From NCBI GenBank assembly GCA_015655035.1, contig JAATFS010000088.1:1-10665 (forward strand): 10,665 nucleotides of DNA, given 5' to 3'. The notes below the pieces were generated by a model. The model was not told the DNA's origin. It ran no database searches and saw nothing but the letters and a program-made list of their open reading frames with translations. Shown here piece by piece: positions 6,071 through 10,665 of this stretch (position 1 is the first letter of the stretch; each line of letters begins with the position of its first letter). This DNA comes from Lysobacterales bacterium (GTDB lineage: Bacteria; Pseudomonadota; Gammaproteobacteria; Xanthomonadales; Xanthomonadaceae). Both the position numbers and the translations under genes were made by a program.

Positions 6071-7213
6071 ATGACGCACTGTCCCGTTCGCTGTTCAACC
6101 TTTGCTCCCCGTTCCCTGTTCCGTGCCTGGCCGCTGGCGGTGCTTTGCCTGTGCCTGGCAACGCTGACACTCGCCGGCTGTAGCCGCGAACCCGCCGCAA
6201 CGGCTGCCCCGCAGGCTTCCACGGACAAACCCGCATTTCGCGTCGCCTGGTCGATCTACGCCGGCTGGATGCCCTGGGGCTATGCCCAGGATGCCGGGAT
6301 CGTCGACAAGTGGGCCAAGAAATACGGCATCGATCTGGAACTGGTGCAGATCAACGACTACATCGAGTCGGTCAACCAATACGCGGCGGGCAAGTTCGAC
6401 GGCGTGAGCACCACCAACATGGATGCGCTGACGATTCCCGCTGCCGGTGGCGTGGACACCACGGCGCTGATCGCGGGCGACTACTCCGATGGCAACGACG
6501 GCGTGGTGCTCAAGGGCAAGGCCGCGCTGGCGCAGATCAAGGGCCAGCGCGTGAACCTGCCCGAGCTGTCGGTGTCGCACTACCTGCTGGCGCGCGCGCT
6601 GGAATCGGCAGGGTTGAGCGAGCGTGACGTGACCATCGTCAATACCTCCGATGCGGATATAGTCGGCGCTTGGCAGGCGCCGGACACCACCGCTGTGTCG
6701 ACCTGGAATCCCCAGTTGGCCGCGATCCTGGCCTCGCCCGATGCACACTCGGTGTTCGATTCCAGCAAGATCCCGGGCGAGATCCTGGACCTGCTGGTGG
6801 TCAACAGCGAGACCCTCAAGGCCCACCCCGAGCTGGGCAAGGCGCTGACCGGCATCTGGTATGAGACCCTGGCGCTGCTGCAAGCGCAGACTCCGGAAGG
6901 CAAGGCGGCACGCCAAGCCATGGCGACGCTGGCCGGGACCACGCTGGAAGGCTACGAAGCCCAGCTCAAGACCACGCATCTGTTCTACACCCCGGCCGAG
7001 TCGCTGGCGTTCGTGCGTGATCCGGCCCTGAAGCAGTCCACTGATCGCGTACGTACGTTCTCGTTCGATCACGGTCTGTTCGGCGCCAACGCCGCCGACA
7101 AGGATTTCGTCGGTATCGGTTTCCCCGGCGGCGGCAGCCTGGGCGATCCGGGCAATCTCAAGCTGCGGTTCGACGACCAGTACGTGGCGCTGGCCGCCGA
7201 CGGCAAGCTCTGA
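6071..7213 (+). CDS. ABC transporter substrate-binding lipoprotein, urea-carboxylase-region type (probable guanidine uptake)
   Basis: A 380-residue periplasmic binding lipoprotein. The signal peptide has a basic start, a hydrophobic core (residues 21-33) and the lipobox LAGC with lipidated C37 (+2 Ser). The mature part has the fold-I strand of the nitrate/taurine-type NMT1/THI5-like binders: RVAWSIYAGWMPWGYAQDAG near 57-76, and STTNMDALT near 111-119. It resembles the family annotated as the ABC transporter periplasmic protein of the urea carboxylase region. ATG 6071 is preferred over the ATG at 6062 because GAGAG at 6057-6061 is 9 bases from 6071 but abuts 6062. It is first in the riboswitch-controlled operon and is followed by an intercistronic hairpin. 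Guanidine as ligand is inferred from the riboswitch; urea or a related amide remains possible. Confidence 0.9.
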   Translation: MTHCPVRCSTFAPRSLFRAWPLAVLCLCLATLTLAGCSREPAATAAPQASTDKPAFRVAWSIYAGWMPWGYAQDAGIVDKWAKKYGIDLELVQINDYIESVNQYAAGKFDGVSTTNMDALTIPAAGGVDTTALIAGDYSDGNDGVVLKGKAALAQIKGQRVNLPELSVSHYLLARALESAGLSERDVTIVNTSDADIVGAWQAPDTTAVSTWNPQLAAILASPDAHSVFDSSKIPGEILDLLVVNSETLKAHPELGKALTGIWYETLALLQAQTPEGKAARQAMATLAGTTLEGYEAQLKTTHLFYTPAESLAFVRDPALKQSTDRVRTFSFDHGLFGANAADKDFVGIGFPGGGSLGDPGNLKLRFDDQYVALAADGKL

Positions 7214-7219
7214 TTCGCC

Positions 7220-7247
7220 TCCGGCGCGGCCGGTTGGCGGCGCCGGA
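7220..7247 (+). repeat. Intercistronic hairpin between lipoprotein and permease genes
   Basis: TCCGGCGC (7220-7227) pairs perfectly with GCGCCGGA (7240-7247), with an inner GCC/GGC pairing around GGTT. It begins 6 bases after the lipoprotein stop and has no T-run. Such hairpins often protect the binding-protein mRNA end and allow higher expression of that gene than of the permease and ATPase. Confidence 0.55.
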
Positions 7248-7271
7248 TGTCTCCCGCAGGAGTACCACCCG

Positions 7272-7385
7272 ATGAAACCCGTTCTGCCTGAAGGCGGAGG
7301 CGTCCGCCGTTTCCGCGAACTGCCACCCATCGCGCCGTCGCTGGCGTGGGCGCGCACCCCCGGAGCCGACGCATGCGCCGCCTGA
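7272..7385 (+). CDS. Possible 37-residue ORF overlapping the permease start
   Basis: The ATG at 7272 has a good ribosome binding site, AGGAG at 7258-7262, 9 bases upstream. The frame runs 37 codons to TGA at 7383-7385, passing over the permease ATG at 7373. The product is Pro/Arg/Ala-rich (MKPVLPEGG, then RELPPIAPSLAWARTPG) with no membrane segment or signal. It may be a real small protein, a coupling leader that delivers ribosomes to the permease start, or the N-terminal extension of the permease split off by a frameshift. The frames differ and an in-frame TGA at 7289 blocks the permease frame. I do not recognise the peptide. Confidence 0.4.
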   Translation: MKPVLPEGGGVRRFRELPPIAPSLAWARTPGADACAA

Positions 7386-8197
7386 TCAATCTCGTCCCGG
7401 CCGGCAACAGCCGCTGGTTGCTGGCGCTGCTGCCGTTGATCCTGGTCGTGCTGGTCTATCTGGCGGCCTCGGCGCAGCGTCATGCGGTCAATCCGACCGA
7501 CAAGTTGCTGCCGACCCCTGCGGCGATGGCCGATGCGATGTACCGCGCGGCGGTGCTGCCGGATCGGCGCAGCGGGACGCGGATCTTCTGGGCCGATACC
7601 TCCGCCAGCCTCAAGCGCCTGGGCATCGGGCTTGGGGTGTCGGTGGCGCTGGCACTCAGCCTGGGCCTAGCCTTGGGCCTGCTGCCGCTGGTGCGCGCCA
7701 CGTTGGCACCGGCGGTTGCGGTGCTGGCGATGGTGCCGCCGATGGCGATCCTGCCGATCCTGTTCATCGTCTTCGGCCTGGACGAGCTGTCCAAGGTGAT
7801 GTTGATCATCATCGGCGTGGCGCCGTGCATGATCCGCGACCTGGCGCTGAAGGTGGGCCAGTTGCCACGCGAACAATTGGTCAAGGCGCAGACCCTGGGG
7901 GCCAGCACCTGGCAGATCGTGCTGCGGGTAGCGCTGCCGCAGGCGTTGCCGCAACTGATCGTGTCGCTGCGCTTGATGCTGGGCACCGCGTTCCTGTTCC
8001 TGATCTCGGCCGAGGCGATCTCGGCCGAATCCGGGCTGGGCTACCGGATCTTCCTGGTGCGGCGCTACCTGTCGATGGACCTGATCCTGCCCTACGTGGT
8101 CTGGATCACGCTATTGGCGTTCGTGTTCGACCTGCTGCTGCGCCGACTCTCGCAACGGGCGTTCCCGTGGTTCCACCAGGGGAGGGAGGAACTTTGA
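7373..8197 (+). CDS. ABC transporter permease, urea-carboxylase-region type (probable guanidine uptake)
   Basis: A 274-residue inner-membrane permease of the nitrate/sulfonate/taurine (SsuC/NrtB-like) class. It has about six hydrophobic segments, near residues 15-33, 84-106, 113-136, 140-152, 203-215 and 239-256. The cytoplasmic EAA loop that contacts the ATPase is visible as QLVKAQTLGASTWQIVLRVA (168-187), with the conserved Gly at 176. The periplasmic segment NPTDKLLPTPAAM (40-52) matches what I recall of permeases next to UAAP genes. ATG 7373 is chosen over GTG 7346 because GGAG at 7362-7365 is 7 bases away and MRRLINL is a familiar N-terminus. It works with the lipoprotein upstream and the ATPase, whose TTG start overlaps this stop by 4 bases. 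A homodimer is expected. Confidence 0.92.
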   Translation: MRRLINLVPAGNSRWLLALLPLILVVLVYLAASAQRHAVNPTDKLLPTPAAMADAMYRAAVLPDRRSGTRIFWADTSASLKRLGIGLGVSVALALSLGLALGLLPLVRATLAPAVAVLAMVPPMAILPILFIVFGLDELSKVMLIIIGVAPCMIRDLALKVGQLPREQLVKAQTLGASTWQIVLRVALPQALPQLIVSLRLMLGTAFLFLISAEAISAESGLGYRIFLVRRYLSMDLILPYVVWITLLAFVFDLLLRRLSQRAFPWFHQGREEL

Positions 8198-8988
8198 GCC
8201 TGCTGCAAGTACGCCAGGTCTGGAAGGAATACGGCGACGACATCGTGCTGGAGCGGCTCGATCTGAACGTGGAAGAAGGCGAGTTCTGCACGATCGTGGG
8301 TGCCTCCGGCTGCGGCAAGACCACGTTCCTGCGCATGCTGCTCGGCGAGGAAGCCCCCAGTCGTGGTCAGATCCTGCTGGACGGCCAGCCGCTGCCGGCC
8401 GAGCCGGGGCCGGATCGCGGCATCGTGTTCCAGCGCTACTCGGTGTTCCCGCACCTGAGCGTGCTCGGCAACGTGGTGCTGGCGCTGGAACTGGGACGCA
8501 ACCGCTGGTTGGGGCGTTCGTTCGGCAGCGCGCGCCGGCGCGATCGCGAACAGGCCACGGCGATGCTGGCGCAAGTGGGGCTGGAGCACGCGCTGCATCG
8601 CTACCCGGCCGAACTGTCCGGCGGCATGCAGCAGCGCCTGGCGATCGCCCAGGCGCTGATCAAGCGTCCGCGCGTGCTGTTGCTGGACGAGCCGTTCGGC
8701 GCGCTGGACCCGGGCATCCGTGCCGACATGCAGGCGCTGGTGCTGAAGCTGTGGCGCGAGACAGGCGTGACCGTGTTCATGGTCACGCACGATCTCAGCG
8801 AAGGGTTTGCCCTGGGTACGCGGCTGCTGGTGTTCGACAAGCTGCGCCGCGATCCGCAATCGCCCAACCGCTATGGCGCCGCCATCACCTACGACTTGCC
8901 GATCGCACGCGAGCAGGACGGCCCGGCGCGCCATCGCGCGCCCCCATTTTCCCAACTGGATTTCAAGGCTTCGGAGTACCGGCAATGA
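8194..8988 (+). CDS. ABC transporter ATP-binding protein (probable guanidine uptake)
   Basis: A 264-residue nucleotide-binding subunit of the SsuB/TauB/NrtD type that powers the permease at the inner face of the membrane. All motifs are intact: Walker A GASGCGKT (residues 36-43), Q-loop Gln80 in VFQRYSVFP, signature LSGGM (141-145), Walker B VLLLDEP (161-167) and H-loop H199 in VTHD. The last 50 residues, including NRYGAAITYDLPI, go beyond the core fold and are typical of this transporter subgroup. The start is TTG at 8194, within the permease stop (TTGA overlap), with purine-rich GGGAGGA at 8184-8190. No ATG or GTG lies in a sensible place before Walker A, so the rare start appears real. The stop overlaps the next ATG as ATGA. 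Confidence 0.94.
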   Translation: MSLLQVRQVWKEYGDDIVLERLDLNVEEGEFCTIVGASGCGKTTFLRMLLGEEAPSRGQILLDGQPLPAEPGPDRGIVFQRYSVFPHLSVLGNVVLALELGRNRWLGRSFGSARRRDREQATAMLAQVGLEHALHRYPAELSGGMQQRLAIAQALIKRPRVLLLDEPFGALDPGIRADMQALVLKLWRETGVTVFMVTHDLSEGFALGTRLLVFDKLRRDPQSPNRYGAAITYDLPIAREQDGPARHRAPPFSQLDFKASEYRQ

Positions 8989-9740
8989 CCGACCAACCTC
9001 TCTATCGCGATGTACTACCCGCCGGCTGCCACTGGTCGCTGCTTATCCGGCGTGGCCACGTGCTGCGCCTGACCGACCTGGAAGGCGGCGCCAATCTCGG
9101 CATGCTGCTGTACAACCCTGGCAATCCGCTGGAACGTCTCAACCTGCCCGACACGCTGAAGTGCCAGCACACCTTCCGCCTGGGCACCGGCCACTGCCTG
9201 TACTCGGACATGGGCCGGGTGTTCTGCTCGATCATCCAGGACACCGCCGGATGGCATGACGCCGCCTGTGGCGCCGCCAACCGTGCGCTGGTGGAGCGTC
9301 GCTGGGGCCGGCTGGATTACCAGCAGGCGCGCAACGAAATGCATCGCAACGGCATCGACGGGTTCCTGGTGGAGCTGGGCAAGTACGGCCTGGGCCGTCG
9401 CGACTTGGCCGCCAACGTCAATTTCTTCAGCAAGGTGGTCGCCGACGCCGATGGCGCACTGCGCTACGTGCCCGGCGCCACGCCGGCCGGCGCCCATGTC
9501 GACCTGCGTTTCGAGATGGATACGCTGGTGCTGATGAGCAGCGCGCCGCATCCGCTCGACTCGGCCGAGCAATGGCCGGCGCGGCCGGTGGCCTGGGAGG
9601 TTCGCCAAGCCGCACCGCTCGCCGAGCAGGATATCTGCCGAGATGCGCGTGCGGAGAACCAGCGCGGGTTTCTCAACAATCGGCTGTACCACCATCAGCA
9701 CGCCTGCGGACATGAGCATGCGCAGGAGGTGACGGCATGA
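8985..9740 (+). CDS. Urea amidolyase-associated protein UAAP1 (DUF1989 family), probable carboxyguanidine deiminase subunit
   Basis: A 251-residue DUF1989-family protein with no signal peptide. It has the beta-rich start RRGHVLRLTDLEGGANLGML (22-41), NLPDTLKCQHT (53-63), GWHDAACG (89-96) with likely metal or active-site residues H91, D92 and C95, then YGLGRRDL (134-141) and NVNFF (144-148). Family knowledge: pairs of these proteins (CgdA/CgdB) form carboxyguanidine deiminase, which releases ammonia to give allophanate after guanidine carboxylase has acted. The older urea-linked name comes from neighbouring genes called urea carboxylase. The start ATG overlaps the ATPase stop (ATGA) and has GGAG at 8973-8976. 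The C-terminus carries a His/Cys tail, YHHQHACGHEH (235-245), beyond the usual RGFxN ending. The subunit role is inferred from family and context. Confidence 0.9.
   Translation: MTDQPLYRDVLPAGCHWSLLIRRGHVLRLTDLEGGANLGMLLYNPGNPLERLNLPDTLKCQHTFRLGTGHCLYSDMGRVFCSIIQDTAGWHDAACGAANRALVERRWGRLDYQQARNEMHRNGIDGFLVELGKYGLGRRDLAANVNFFSKVVADADGALRYVPGATPAGAHVDLRFEMDTLVLMSSAPHPLDSAEQWPARPVAWEVRQAAPLAEQDICRDARAENQRGFLNNRLYHHQHACGHEHAQEVTA
9724..9732 (+). promoter_or_regulatory. Strong ribosome binding site of the UAAP2 gene
   Basis: AGGAGGTGA is a full anti-16S match, 7 bases (from GGAGG) before the ATG at 9737. It lies inside the last codons of UAAP1, so re-initiation through the ATGA overlap should be efficient and give near-equal amounts of the two subunits. 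Confidence 0.8.
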
Positions 9741-10375
9741 TCCTCGAAAGCGCGCGGCTTGCGCACGATGCGCTGTATCGGCAGGAGGTCGGCGCCGGCG
9801 ATTATTGGCTGCACGAGGTCAAGCGTGGGCAGACGCTGCGCATCGTCGATCTGAAGGGCAACCAGGCGGCCGATACGCTGTTCTACAACCTGCATGATCT
9901 GGCCGATCGGTACAGTGCGGTGGATACCATCCGCGAGCAGGGCAATGTCTACCTGAGCGTCGGTACCCGGCTGATGTCCACCGGCGGCAATGCGTTGCTG
10001 GAGATCGTTGCCGATACCTGCGGGCGCCACGATACGTTGGGCGGGGCGTGTGCGACCGAGAGCAATACGGTGCGGTATGCGCTGGAAAAGAAGTGCATGC
10101 ATGCGTGCCGCGATTCCTATCTGCTGGCGCTGGCGGAGAACGATCACTACGGCCTGGGCAAGCGCGATATCGCGCACAACATCAATTTCTTCATGAATGT
10201 GCCGGTGACGCCGGAGGGTGGGTTGACCTTCGAGGACGGTATTTCTGCGCCGGGCAAGTATGTGGAGTTGCGTGCGGAGGTGGATGTGCTGGTGCTGATT
10301 TCCAACTGTCCGCAGCTGAACAATCCTTGCAATGGGTATGACCCTACGCCGATCGAGTTGCTGATATGGGAGTGA
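9737..10375 (+). CDS. Urea amidolyase-associated protein UAAP2 (DUF1989 family), probable carboxyguanidine deiminase subunit
   Basis: A 212-residue partner of UAAP1, paralogous to it across the core (RRGHVLRLTDLEGGAN versus KRGQTLRIVDLKGNQAA). Motifs are DTCGRHDTLGGAC (93-105), KKCMHACRD (118-126), YGLGKRDI (138-145), NINFFMNVPV (148-157) and the near-invariant CPQLNNPCN (191-199). Conserved C95, H98, D99 and C105 are the likely zinc and catalytic residues, and they are richer here than in UAAP1, so this may be the catalytic chain (inference). It is expected to convert carboxyguanidine to allophanate and ammonia together with UAAP1 in the cytoplasm. The ATG overlaps the UAAP1 stop. Length is normal. 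The 3' third uses many more G- and T-ending codons (TAT, GAT, AAT, GGT) than UAAP1. It is the last gene before a probable terminator; no carboxylase or allophanate hydrolase gene follows within the window. Confidence 0.93.
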   Translation: MILESARLAHDALYRQEVGAGDYWLHEVKRGQTLRIVDLKGNQAADTLFYNLHDLADRYSAVDTIREQGNVYLSVGTRLMSTGGNALLEIVADTCGRHDTLGGACATESNTVRYALEKKCMHACRDSYLLALAENDHYGLGKRDIAHNINFFMNVPVTPEGGLTFEDGISAPGKYVELRAEVDVLVLISNCPQLNNPCNGYDPTPIELLIWE

Positions 10376-10381
10376 GGGCGT

Positions 10382-10405
10382 TTTCCGGTGGTTGCCGGGA
10401 TTTTC
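10382..10405 (+). terminator. Probable terminator of the guanidine operon
   Basis: TTCCGG (10383-10388) pairs with CCGGGA (10395-10400), including one G-U, around TGGTTG. ATTTTC follows. It starts within 10 bases of the UAAP2 stop. The stem is short, so efficiency is uncertain. Confidence 0.45.
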
Positions 10406-10443
10406 TGGCAAAAACAAAGGGAATTTCCTCTGTGTCGAGGTTC

Positions 10444-10653
10444 TTTGCTCCTGGGTCTTTGGGTTGAAGCGGTGGAGCCCAGAGCAAATGCAGGAGCTTT
10501 CGCGCTGGCGCGCGAGTTACCTTTCTTTGCTTGTGCAAAGAAAGGTATCCCAAAGAAAGCACCCCCCGGGACGCGCGCCTTCCGCGCTGCGCGCTACAGG
10601 TGCGCGAGCCGATCAGGAATTTCCCGAAGGCACATCCTTGTGCCGTCGGGAAA
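10444..10653. repeat. Cluster of palindromes, probable dispersed intergenic repeat
   Basis: No gene is seen from 10376 to the right edge. The stretch holds several inverted repeats. TTTGCTC(C)TGGG pairs with CCCAGAGCAAA (10444-10455 with 10478-10488, one bulged base). TCGCGC-TGGC-GCGCGA lies at 10500-10515. TACCTTTCTTTGC-TTGT-GCAAAGAAAGGTA is perfect over 13 pairs (10518-10547), and CAAAGAAAG recurs at 10551-10559. TTTCCCGA and GGCACA pair with TGTGCC and TCGGGAAA (10620-10653, one mismatch). Between the last two lie GCGCGC-rich repeats. From memory, similar CTTTCTTTGC...GCAAAGAAAG blocks are scattered between genes in Xanthomonas genomes, so this is probably a copy of a non-coding dispersed repeat. 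No transposase is visible. Confidence 0.6.
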
Positions 10654-10665
10654 CGACGCGCTTCC

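Noticed and set aside
5737..6183. A 148-codon + strand open frame through the riboswitch leader, and - strand frames over it
   Set aside because: It covers the aptamer and expression platform and has no protein-like composition; the conserved RNA blocks explain the sequence better.
6095..7483. A 462-codon open frame on the - strand opposite the lipoprotein gene
   Set aside because: It is an antisense shadow of a GC-rich gene: the predicted protein is Arg/Gln/His-rich with no fold motifs, and the + strand gene has a lipobox and family match.
1..10665. tRNA, rRNA, CRISPR array, transposase or prophage genes
   Set aside because: None is seen. The palindromes at the right edge are not evenly spaced direct repeats, and no transposase-like product is encoded.

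Overview
The window is GC-rich and densely coding. It reads as chromosome of a Xanthomonas or very close Xanthomonadaceae relative. The strongest pointer is a divergently transcribed CRP-family gene whose product matches, as I remember it, the Xanthomonas c-di-GMP-responsive regulator Clp almost throughout. It sits between trpC plus a HAD phosphatase gene and speD, as in Xanthomonas. The species cannot be fixed from sequence alone.

Left part (1-3874, + strand): a tryptophan cluster. It holds the 3' end of trpG, an unrecognised 288-residue protein gene lodged between trpG and trpD, then trpD, trpC and a HAD-IB-type phosphatase gene overlapping the trpC stop by 8 bases. TrpG (with TrpE, outside the window), TrpD and TrpC make anthranilate, phosphoribosylanthranilate and indole-3-glycerol phosphate. 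TrpC is monofunctional, so TrpF must be elsewhere.

Middle (3875-5730): clp on the - strand converges on the HAD gene. It diverges from speD, the pyruvoyl S-adenosylmethionine decarboxylase of spermidine synthesis, across a 135-base intergenic region with tandem 10-base repeats. A GC hairpin plus T-run follows speD.

Right part (5731-10375): a guanidine-responsive operon. A consensus -35 box precedes a clear guanidine-I (ykkC) riboswitch aptamer and a hairpin that looks like a switchable terminator. Then come a substrate-binding lipoprotein, a permease, an ATPase and two DUF1989-family proteins, often annotated as urea amidolyase-associated proteins UAAP1 and UAAP2. The last four genes are stitched together by 4-base overlaps. 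By family knowledge, ABC transporters of this kind import a small nitrogen compound. The DUF1989 pair corresponds to the carboxyguanidine deiminase subunits (CgdAB), which act between guanidine carboxylase and allophanate hydrolase. The riboswitch argues that the natural substrate is guanidine, not urea. A 37-codon ORF with its own ribosome binding site lies between the lipoprotein and permease genes and overlaps the permease start.

The operon seems to stop after UAAP2. A small hairpin with a T-run follows within 10 bases, then about 290 bases of non-coding DNA made of several palindromes, which looks like a dispersed intergenic repeat. The guanidine carboxylase and allophanate hydrolase genes expected to complete the pathway are not in the window.
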